Shown here in pieces: positions 1 to 4,804 of a stretch of DNA of 5,229 nt. This DNA is from Pseudomonadota bacterium (GTDB lineage Bacteria; Pseudomonadota; Gammaproteobacteria; Xanthomonadales; Xanthomonadaceae), in contig JAFADB010000036.1 in assembly GCA_023425225.1 (NCBI GenBank), positions 1 to 5,229 of the forward strand, in the 5' to 3' direction. The translations under genes and the position numbers were made by a program. The notes under the pieces are model-generated. The model made no database searches and had not been told where the DNA came from. It saw nothing but the letters and a program-made list of their open reading frames with translations. Numbering within the stretch: position 1 is the first letter of the stretch; every line of letters begins with the position of its first letter.

Positions 1-581
1 TAGTGGAAATGCCCGTACAGCCACGCACCGGCAATGCCGCCGGCCAGGAAGCCGGTGATGATCATTCCACTGAGCGTGAGCCGCCGTACCGGCAACGGCA
101 TGCCGCGCAGCAGGTGGCCAAGACCGATGCCCAGGTCGGTGAACATGCCGCTGAGGTGGGTGGTGCGCACCACCGCGCCGCTGAAGGTGGTGGCCAGTGC
201 GTTCTGCAGGCCGCATGCCATTGCCGCCGCCAACGCTCCCCATATCTGCTGCTGCTTGAACAGCGGGATGGAGGCGAACAGCAGCACGGACTCCAGCGCC
301 AGCGCCACGCCGTAGCGCCGGCCGAGCTTGAGGGTGCTGTCCTGGATGATCATGCCGCTGAGCATCGCGCCCAAGCTGAAGGCGATCAGCACGCCCCACA
401 AGTGCGCGATCGACGGACCGTCACCCTGTACCAGGGCGGCGCCCAGGAGGCTGGTGGTGCCGGTGAGGTGGCTCACCGCCTGGTGCTCGAACCCCAGGTA
501 GCCCACCACGTTCACCATGCCCGCGACGCAGGACAGCGAGATCGCGCCCACCCATACCCATCGCGGAAGATTGATCCCCAT
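1..581 (-). CDS. DUF1275 (YoaK-type) integral membrane protein, 3' end cut by window edge
   Basis: The gene reads leftward from an ATG at 581-579 and is still open at the left edge, giving 193 residues. The last two bases (TA) could begin Tyr or a stop; DUF1275 proteins are usually about 220-240 residues, so continuation is more likely. Hydrophobic segments lie near residues 9-30, 60-80, 90-108, 113-133 and 168-190, so this is an inner-membrane protein. The best family signal is the stretch at about 123-160, with CGLQNALATTFSG followed by VRTTHLSGMFTDLG, which is typical of DUF1275/YoaK proteins; an earlier HLTGTTSLLG segment also fits. The molecular function of the family is not established, although a transporter-like role is often assumed. 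An AGGAG at 595-591 sits 9 bases before the ATG and supports this start. It lies 54 bases after the lipoprotein gene on the same strand and may be the last gene of that operon. Confidence 0.85.
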   Translation of the reverse strand, partial: MGINLPRWVWVGAISLSCVAGMVNVVGYLGFEHQAVSHLTGTTSLLGAALVQGDGPSIAHLWGVLIAFSLGAMLSGMIIQDSTLKLGRRYGVALALESVLLFASIPLFKQQQIWGALAAAMACGLQNALATTFSGAVVRTTHLSGMFTDLGIGLGHLLRGMPLPVRRLTLSGMIITGFLAGGIAGAWLYGHFH

Positions 582-635
582 GCCCTCGGGCTCCTGGCCG
601 TTCCCCGGAATCGTGATTATCGGTTGCCGGCGCGC

Positions 636-1124
636 CTATTGCGCACCGTTGACCTCGATCTCGGAGAACTCGCCCGTTGCCGGGTCGTACAGCGCGCCCC
701 AGAACCGGTCACCGCCATCGCAGCCGCGCAGCGCCTCCCGCGAGGGATCGATGTCGGCGTGGTCGGGCAGCTTGAACGCATTGAGGTACACCAGCCGCCG
801 GCCATCGACGACGATGCCCACGTACTGGCGGTCGTAGCTCTCCGGATCGACGATGCGAGCGGCGAGCTGCTGCTGCCGCGCCTCCAACTGCTCGATCTGC
901 TGGCGGCCGGGAGCCCAGAAGCCGCCGACGCGGCCCGGATGGTGCGCAGGGCTGTCGCGCGAACAGGTATCGAGTACCTGTTCGGCGACCGCCTGGCGGG
1001 TGATCACCCACGACTGGCCGGCCTTGATCCGGGTAGGCACGCTATCCGGCTTGGTCGACAGGCCGCTGCAGGCCGCCGTGGCAACCGCCAGCAGGGCCGG
1101 CAGCAGCAGGCGCGATGCGTTCAC
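636..1124 (-). CDS. Putative small lipoprotein of unknown function, coupled to phoH
   Basis: This encodes 162 residues from a GTG start at 1124-1122. A short positively charged N-terminus (Arg5) is followed by a hydrophobic run (LLLPALLAVATAA) and Cys19, which looks like a type II lipoprotein signal. The lipobox (TAAC) is not ideal because Thr rather than Leu is at -3. The mature part has a Gln/Arg/Ala-rich helix around residues 73-90 that could form a short coiled coil. A conserved-looking C-terminal core follows, with YVGIVVDGRRLVYLNAF at 101-117 and FWGALYDPATGEFSEIEVNG at 141-160. Cys54 and Cys135 could form a disulfide in the periplasm. I do not recognise the family and assign no function. 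The GTG overlaps the phoH stop codon as GTGA, so translation is probably coupled to PhoH. The reading frame stays open upstream inside phoH, but that part is only a shadow. Confidence 0.8.
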   Translation of the reverse strand: MNASRLLLPALLAVATAACSGLSTKPDSVPTRIKAGQSWVITRQAVAEQVLDTCSRDSPAHHPGRVGGFWAPGRQQIEQLEARQQQLAARIVDPESYDRQYVGIVVDGRRLVYLNAFKLPDHADIDPSREALRGCDGGDRFWGALYDPATGEFSEIEVNGAQ

Positions 1125-2527
1125 AGCACCTCCGAGGCGTAATCGGCCAGGCGCGAGCGCTCGCCGCGGCGCAGGGTGATGTGGGCACTGTGCGGCCAGT
1201 TCTTGAAGCGGTCCACCGCGTAGGTCAGGCCCGAGGTGGTCTCGGTCAGGTAGGGCGTGTCGATCTGCTCGACGTTGCCCAGGCAGACGATCTTGGTGCC
1301 GGGGCCGGCGCGGGTGATCAGCGTCTTCATCTGCTTGGGAGTGAGGTTCTGCGCCTCGTCCAGGATCAGGTAGCGCGACAGGAAGGTGCGCCCGCGCATG
1401 AAGTTCAGCGAGCGGATCTTGATGCGGCTGGCCAGCAGGTCGTTGGTCGCCGCGCGGCCCCAGGCGCCGCCTTCCTGGTTGTGGGTGAGCACTTCCAGGT
1501 TGTCGGTCAGCGCGCCCATCCACGGCGTCATCTTCTCCTCCTCGGTGCCGGGCAGGAAGCCGATGTCCTCGCCGACGCTGACCGTGGCGCGGGTCATGAT
1601 GATCTCGCGGTAGCGTTGCTGGTCCATCGTCTGCGCCAGACCCGCGGCCAGCGCCAGCAGGGTCTTGCCGGTGCCGGCGGTGCCGAGCAGGGTGACGAAG
1701 TCGATCTCCGGGTCCATCAGCGCGTTGAGCGCGAAGTTCTGCTCGCGGTTGCGCGCGGCGATGCCCCACACCGCGTGCTGGCCGCTGCGGAAGTCCTCCA
1801 CCAGCGTCAGCGTGGCGCGCCCGTCGGGCTCGACCTTGACCACGCGCAGTTCGATCTCGTCGGCGCCGGGCAGGTACAGGTACTGGTTGGGATGCCAGTC
1901 CTCGTCCTCGGCGAGCTGGATCTCGTAGCTGGTACGGCCGCGGTCGCTCCAGCTGCGCAGGTCCTTGTCGTGCTTCTGCCAGAAGTTCTCCGGCAGCTCG
2001 GTCGCGCCGGTGTAGAGCAGGCTGAAGTCGTCCAGGGCGCGGTCGTTCTCGTAGTCCTCGCTGGGAATGCCGGCGATCGCCGCCTTGATCCGCAGGTTGA
2101 TGTCCTTGGAGACGAACACCACCGGGATTTCCGGCTCGTCGCGGCGCAGCGCCAGGATCGCGCCGAGGATGCGGTTGTCCGGCGCCACCGCGCCGAAGGA
2201 GGTCTTGTCCTCCTGCGGCACCGTGGTCTGGAAGCGTAGGTGGCCGATGCTCTGCGCACCGCGCAGCTGCAGCCCGTTGGGGCGGGTCAGCAGCAGCCCG
2301 GAGGCGATCTTGTCGGCGCCCTGCGCCTCGATCAGCTCGTTCATGAAACGGCTGACCTGGCGGGCGTTGCGGCTGGATTCGGAGGTGCCCTTCTTGCCGT
2401 TGTCCAGCTCCTCGATGACCTGCATCGGCAGGTACACGTCGTGTTCCTCGAACTTGAACAGCGCGGTGGGATCGTGCATCAGCACGTTGGTATCCAGCAC
2501 GTAGATGCGCTTGCCTCGGGTCATCAT
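1121..2527 (-). CDS. phoH: PhoH family protein: N-terminal PIN nuclease domain plus PhoH ATPase domain
   Basis: This encodes 468 residues with two domains. The N-terminal PIN-like domain (about 6-150) opens with YVLDTNVLMHDP; Asp12, Glu39/Glu40, Asp117 and Asp142 are candidate metal-binding acids, a pattern expected of an RNase. The C-terminal PhoH ATPase (about 255-465) has a Walker A motif GTAGTGKT at 282-289, a Walker B motif LILDEAQN at 387-394, a sensor-like CLGN at 415-418 and an Arg pair at 453-454. This is the long PIN-PhoH architecture (PhoH2/YlaK-like), in which mycobacterial members show ATP-dependent RNA unwinding and RNA cleavage; it is not the short E. coli PhoH. It is presumably a cytoplasmic protein acting on RNA. 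The start is a double Met: AGGA lies 4 bases before the first ATG and 7 before the second (2524-2522), so the true protein may be one residue shorter. It follows bcp by 79 bases and overlaps the downstream lipoprotein gene by 4. Confidence 0.95.
   Translation of the reverse strand: MMTRGKRIYVLDTNVLMHDPTALFKFEEHDVYLPMQVIEELDNGKKGTSESSRNARQVSRFMNELIEAQGADKIASGLLLTRPNGLQLRGAQSIGHLRFQTTVPQEDKTSFGAVAPDNRILGAILALRRDEPEIPVVFVSKDINLRIKAAIAGIPSEDYENDRALDDFSLLYTGATELPENFWQKHDKDLRSWSDRGRTSYEIQLAEDEDWHPNQYLYLPGADEIELRVVKVEPDGRATLTLVEDFRSGQHAVWGIAARNREQNFALNALMDPEIDFVTLLGTAGTGKTLLALAAGLAQTMDQQRYREIIMTRATVSVGEDIGFLPGTEEEKMTPWMGALTDNLEVLTHNQEGGAWGRAATNDLLASRIKIRSLNFMRGRTFLSRYLILDEAQNLTPKQMKTLITRAGPGTKIVCLGNVEQIDTPYLTETTSGLTYAVDRFKNWPHSAHITLRRGERSRLADYASEVL
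1129..1133 (-). promoter_or_regulatory. Ribosome binding site of the lipoprotein gene inside the phoH 3' end
   Basis: GGAGG (minus strand, 1133-1129) lies within the last codons of phoH, 4 bases before the GTG start of the lipoprotein gene. The longer match GGAGGTG is nearly a full anti-Shine-Dalgarno complement. It decides the GTG start and implies that ribosomes finishing phoH can reinitiate on the overlapping GTGA. Confidence 0.65.
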
Positions 2528-2553
2528 GGCTTCCTGGTGAAAGGACAGGGCCG

Positions 2554-2586
2554 CGCCATCACGTCCTGCGGGGCAGGGTGATGGCG
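2554..2586 (-). other. Strong bulged stem-loop between bcp and phoH
   Basis: CGCCATCAC at 2554-2562 pairs perfectly with GTGATGGCG at 2578-2586. Inside this, CCTGC (2565-2569) pairs with GCAGG (2573-2577) around a 3-base loop, and a 2-base bulge at 2563-2564 separates the stems. The total is 14 base pairs in 33 bases. On the transcribed minus strand it begins 20 bases after the bcp stop and ends 26 bases before the phoH ATG. No U-tract follows it, so it is not a classical intrinsic terminator. A transcript-stabilising, processing or attenuating hairpin is more likely (inference). Confidence 0.6.
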
Positions 2587-2606
2587 GGTGCGGGAAAGTA
2601 AACGGG

Positions 2607-3086
2607 TCACTGCTTGCGTGCAGCCTGCAGTGCCTGGAGGACGGCGTCGGCGTGGCCGGCCACCTTGACCTTGCGCCAGGCCTCGGCGACGGTGCCGTCC
2701 GGCGCGATCAGGAAGGTGCTGCGCTCGATGCCAAGCACCTTGCGGCCGTACATGTTCTTCTCGCGGATCACGTCGAAGGCGCGGCACAGCGCCTTGTCGC
2801 CGTCGCTGACCAGCGGGAAGGCGAATCCCTGTTTGGCGCAGAAGTTGTCGTGCGAGCGGACCGAGTCTCGGGAGACGCCGAGCACGGCGGCGTCGAGCTG
2901 CTCGAAGCGCGGCAGCAGCGCGTTGAACTCCAGCCCTTCGGTGGTGCAGCCGGGCGTGCTGTCCTTGGGATAGAAGTACAGCACCAGCCAGCGTCCGGCG
3001 TAGTCGGCGAGGGTGGCGCTGGCGCCGCCGGACAGCTGCAGCGGCAGCGAGAGCGTCTGTTTCGACAGTTTTTCGCCTGGGGTCAT
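2607..3086 (-). CDS. bcp: Thioredoxin-dependent peroxiredoxin, Bcp/PrxQ family
   Basis: A 159-residue cytosolic peroxiredoxin that reduces hydrogen peroxide and organic hydroperoxides, normally recycled by thioredoxin. The thioredoxin-like fold carries the active-site segment YFYPKDSTPGCTTEG, with the peroxidatic Cys47 in PxxxTPGC form. The E. coli-type resolving cysteine five residues later is absent (Leu52). Cys83 is in the NFCAKQG segment, which matches the Cys47/Cys83 pair described for Xylella fastidiosa PrxQ, so this is an atypical 2-Cys enzyme with a distant resolving cysteine. Cys101 is a further cysteine. The length fits the family (about 150-160). The ATG at 3086-3084 is chosen because it has GGAGGG at 3102-3097 upstream and reproduces the expected cysteine numbering; an in-frame TTG at 3104 would add six residues but overlaps that ribosome binding site. 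It follows gcvR by 70 bases, the same order as in E. coli. Confidence 0.96.
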   Translation of the reverse strand: MTPGEKLSKQTLSLPLQLSGGASATLADYAGRWLVLYFYPKDSTPGCTTEGLEFNALLPRFEQLDAAVLGVSRDSVRSHDNFCAKQGFAFPLVSDGDKALCRAFDVIREKNMYGRKVLGIERSTFLIAPDGTVAEAWRKVKVAGHADAVLQALQAARKQ

Positions 3087-3116
3087 GCTTGCGAATCCCT
3101 CCAACTGGTTTCACAT

Positions 3117-3143
3117 GCTCCGGGCTGCGCCGGAGCGTCCGGC
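3117..3143 (-). other. Pair of mutually exclusive hairpins between gcvR and bcp
   Basis: Hairpin A pairs 3138-3143 with 3129-3134 (GCCGGA/TCCGGC, 6 bp, 3-base loop) on the minus strand. Hairpin B pairs 3130-3136 with 3117-3123 (GCTCCGG/CCGGAGC, 7 bp, 6-base loop). They share 3130-3134, so only one can form. The element lies between the gcvR stop and the bcp ribosome binding site and has no following U-tract. A regulatory or RNA-stability role is inference only. Confidence 0.5.
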
Positions 3144-3156
3144 TGTCACGCGGCGA

Positions 3157-3732
3157 TCAGAACTTCATCGGATCCATGATCGCGTCCAGGTTGAGGTGGT
3201 CGCAGAACTCGAGGAAGTCGTCGCGCAGCGCGGCGATGTGCATGTTCGCCGGCACGCCGATGGTCACCTGCGCCGAGAACATCTCCGCACCGGTCTGCAT
3301 GGCCCGGTAGCGGGTGCTCTGCAGGTTCTCGATGGTGATGCCCTGGCGATCGAAGAAGTCGGCCAGCTGGAACAGGATGCCGGGCTTGTCGGCGGCGATC
3401 ACCTCGACGATGTAGGGCAGCAGGTTCGACTGCGCCTGCTTGGCGGCGGTGCGGTACCAGATCAGCTTGAAGCCTTCCTCGCGCTCCAGCCGGGTGAGCA
3501 TGGCCTCGAGTTTGGCGACCGAGTCCCACGAGCCGGTGGCCAGCGCGGTGACCGAGACGTCGCGGCCCACCGTGGACAGGCGCGCATCGACCAGATTGCA
3601 GCCGCTGTCGGCGATGCGGCGGGTGACGGGCAACAGGGGAGACTCCGGATGCGTCGTGTAGGCGTTGATCAGGAGGTGGTTTTCGGTCGGCGAAGGCCGG
3701 GGTGTGGAGTCGGTCAAAGGGGGTTCCGGCAT
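3157..3732 (-). CDS. gcvR: Glycine cleavage system transcriptional repressor-like protein, two ACT domains
   Basis: This encodes 191 residues from the ATG at 3732-3730. Two ACT-type ligand-binding domains are visible: one at about 19-95 (HLLINAYTTHPESPLLPVTRRI, then NLVDARLSTVGRDVSV), the second at about 105-190 (YIVEVIAADKPGILFQLADFF, then GITIENLQSTRYRA). It has no DNA-binding domain. In E. coli, GcvR acts by binding the activator GcvA and releasing it when glycine is present, which controls the glycine cleavage genes; no gcvA is in this window, so the partner is inferred. The position, divergent from dapA and followed by bcp, is the same as in E. coli. The start is uncertain: the ATG has no clear ribosome binding site, while a TTG at 3717-3715 has a weak GGAA 6 bases upstream and gives a shorter protein beginning TDSTPRPSPTENH. 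The frame also stays open to 3849 without recognisable sequence. Confidence 0.88.
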   Translation of the reverse strand: MPEPPLTDSTPRPSPTENHLLINAYTTHPESPLLPVTRRIADSGCNLVDARLSTVGRDVSVTALATGSWDSVAKLEAMLTRLEREEGFKLIWYRTAAKQAQSNLLPYIVEVIAADKPGILFQLADFFDRQGITIENLQSTRYRAMQTGAEMFSAQVTIGVPANMHIAALRDDFLEFCDHLNLDAIMDPMKF

Positions 3733-3778
3733 TGCATCAGGCTGAATGGCGGCCGGGCGGATACCCGTCGCTGCGTGC

Positions 3779-3808
3779 AGCATACTTGCCCGTGCTTTCG
3801 CGCCGCAA
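3779..3808 (-). promoter_or_regulatory. Candidate sigma-70 promoter for the gcvR operon
   Basis: On the minus strand TTGCGG (3808-3803) and TATGCT (3784-3779) are 18 bases apart. TATGCT matches the -10 consensus in 4 of 6 positions and TTGCGG has the conserved TTG. Transcription would begin near 3772, about 40 bases before the gcvR ATG. It covers nearly the same bases as the proposed dapA promoter on the other strand. Confidence 0.3.
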
Positions 3809-3815
3809 GTAACAT
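3786..3815 (+). promoter_or_regulatory. Candidate sigma-70 promoter for dapA-bamC
   Basis: TTGCCC at 3786-3791 and TAACAT at 3810-3815 are separated by 18 bases. Each matches the -35 (TTGACA) or -10 (TATAAT) consensus in 4 of 6 positions. Transcription would start near 3822, about 54 bases before the dapA start. The matches are modest, so this is a proposal from sequence only. Confidence 0.35.
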
Positions 3816-3862
3816 GCAGCCGTCCTCGGGCCGTGTGCTTGCGGCCCACCGTCCAGTATCTC

Positions 3863-3866
3863 GGAG
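3863..3866 (+). promoter_or_regulatory. Ribosome binding site deciding the dapA TTG start
   Basis: GGAG at 3863-3866 stands 9 bases before the TTG at 3876. No in-frame ATG or GTG occurs upstream in the leader, and the family-like N-terminus (LSGIITALATPF) begins right after the TTG, so this site supports the non-ATG start. Confidence 0.65.
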
Positions 3867-3875
3867 CAGCGTCAA

Positions 3876-4784
3876 TTGGCCCTTTCCGGCATCATCACCG
3901 CCCTCGCCACGCCGTTCCTGGACGATGGCACGCTGGACCTGGCCGGGTGGGAGAACCTGCTGCGCAGGCAGCTCGCCGCGGGCGTGCAGGGCGTGGTGGT
4001 TGCCGGTTCCACCGGTGAGGCCGCGGCGCTGTCGGACGAGGAATACGACCAGTTGCTGCGCATGGCCTCCGATATCGTCGGCCCGCGGATCGCGCTCATC
4101 GCCGGCACCGGCATGTCGGCCACCGCGCGGACCGTGGCGCAGACGCGCCGGGCCGCCGCCGCGGGCGCGCGCTATGCGCTGGTGGTGACGCCGCCCTACG
4201 TGCGCCCGACCCAGCAGGGGCTGCACGCGCATTTCGTCGAGGTCGCCGAGCACGGCGGGCTGCCGGTCATCCTGTACAACGTGCCGGGCCGCACCGGCTG
4301 CGACATGCTGCCGGAGACCGTGGTCGGACTGCGCGCGCATCCGGGCATCGTCGGCATCAAGGAAGCCAACACCGATCCGGCCCGCATGCCGGCGCTGCTG
4401 GCGCTGCGCGGCGAGGACTTCGCCGTCTTCAGCGGCGACGACGGCAGCGCGGTGCAGGCCATGCTGGCCGGGGCCGACGGCTTGATCTCGGTCGGCTCCA
4501 ATGCCTTGCCGGCCACCTTCCGCCGCCTGTGCGATCTTGCCCGGCAGGGCGAGGATTCGGCAGCCCGGGCCCTGGACGAGCAGCTGCGGCCGTTCCACGC
4601 GTTCTGCGGCATCGAGCCCAACCCGATTCCCATCAAGGCGCTGCTGCAGCGTGCCGGCATCGGCCACGGCCTGCGCCTGCCGCTGCTTCCCCTTTCCGCG
4701 GCCCACCACGCCGCGGCCGATCGCCTTGCCGCCAGTGCGACTGCGCTGGAAGAACAATCCAGCCGCGAACTGCTCGCGGCCTGA
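3876..4784 (+). CDS. dapA: 4-hydroxy-tetrahydrodipicolinate synthase
   Basis: This encodes 302 residues from a TTG start; the family is usually about 290-300. The enzyme condenses pyruvate with aspartate semialdehyde, the first committed step to diaminopimelate and lysine, in the cytoplasm. It is a TIM barrel with Schiff-base Lys162 (GIKEAN), Tyr134 and Arg139 in LYNVPGRTG, Tyr108 in TPPYVRP, GDDG at 187-190 and the C-terminal EPNPIPIK. Arg139 and the YNVPGRTG form favour DapA over the related N-acetylneuraminate lyase. The first motif reads GSTGEA (44-49), so Ser45 replaces the usual first Thr of GTTGES. Against E. coli DapA (gap-free from residue 43), the lysine-inhibition residues His53, His56, Asn80, Glu84 and Tyr106 become Asp54, Tyr57, Ser81, Arg85 and Pro107, suggesting weak or no lysine feedback (inference). 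A BamC-like gene follows after 20 bases, and gcvR is divergent. Confidence 0.96.
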   Translation: MALSGIITALATPFLDDGTLDLAGWENLLRRQLAAGVQGVVVAGSTGEAAALSDEEYDQLLRMASDIVGPRIALIAGTGMSATARTVAQTRRAAAAGARYALVVTPPYVRPTQQGLHAHFVEVAEHGGLPVILYNVPGRTGCDMLPETVVGLRAHPGIVGIKEANTDPARMPALLALRGEDFAVFSGDDGSAVQAMLAGADGLISVGSNALPATFRRLCDLARQGEDSAARALDEQLRPFHAFCGIEPNPIPIKALLQRAGIGHGLRLPLLPLSAAHHAAADRLAASATALEEQSSRELLAA

Positions 4785-4789
4785 AACCC

Positions 4790-4794
4790 AGGAG
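4790..4794 (+). promoter_or_regulatory. Ribosome binding site of the BamC-like gene
   Basis: AGGAG at 4790-4794, just after the dapA stop, lies 10 bases before the ATG at 4805 and fixes the start of the downstream lipoprotein. Confidence 0.7.
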
Positions 4795-4804
4795 ATTCCC
4801 CAAG

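Larger units (their letters stand above)
3733..3875. promoter_or_regulatory. Divergent gcvR-dapA intergenic control region
   Basis: These 143 bases separate the start codons of the divergent gcvR and dapA genes, so they must hold promoters for both directions unless transcription enters from outside. It contains two promoter-like pairs lying on top of each other and a 7-base inverted repeat, TACTTGC (3783-3789) / GCAAGTA (3805-3811), 15 bases apart. I find no recognisable riboswitch or terminator in it. The dapA leader after the proposed start site would be about 50 bases. Confidence 0.7.

Noticed and set aside
616..621. GATAAT (minus strand) as a -10 box for the DUF1275 gene
   Set aside because: It matches the -10 consensus well, but no acceptable -35 lies 16-18 bases upstream, and an isolated hexamer is weak evidence.
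629..636. GGCGCGCC palindrome between the lipoprotein and DUF1275 genes
   Set aside because: An 8-base GC palindrome is readily expected by chance in DNA of this composition and has no flanking structure.
3..1142. Long plus-strand open frame of 379 codons opposite the DUF1275 and lipoprotein genes
   Set aside because: It is rich in Ala, Arg, Gln, His and Gly with no domain pattern, as expected for an antisense frame in GC-rich DNA. The minus strand here encodes recognisable proteins with ribosome binding sites.
1115..2239. Long plus-strand open frame of 374 codons opposite phoH
   Set aside because: It is antisense to a clear PIN-PhoH gene and has low-complexity composition (Gly, Val, Leu, Gln and Arg rich) without motifs.
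2528..2606. Intrinsic terminator after bcp
   Set aside because: The stem-loop is strong, but neither strand has a T-rich run after it, so it is recorded as a stem-loop and not a terminator.
3733..3875. Lysine or glycine riboswitch in the dapA or gcvR leader
   Set aside because: The gap is only 143 bases shared by two divergent leaders of about 40-55 bases, too short for a lysine riboswitch, and I see no matching conserved core.
3013..4188. Plus-strand open frame of 391 codons spanning bcp, gcvR and the start of dapA
   Set aside because: It runs antisense to two recognisable genes and out of frame with a third, and carries no motif.
3714..4757. Minus-strand open frame of 347 codons opposite dapA
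   Set aside because: It is antisense to an unmistakable DapA, has shadow-like composition, and would overlap the start of gcvR.
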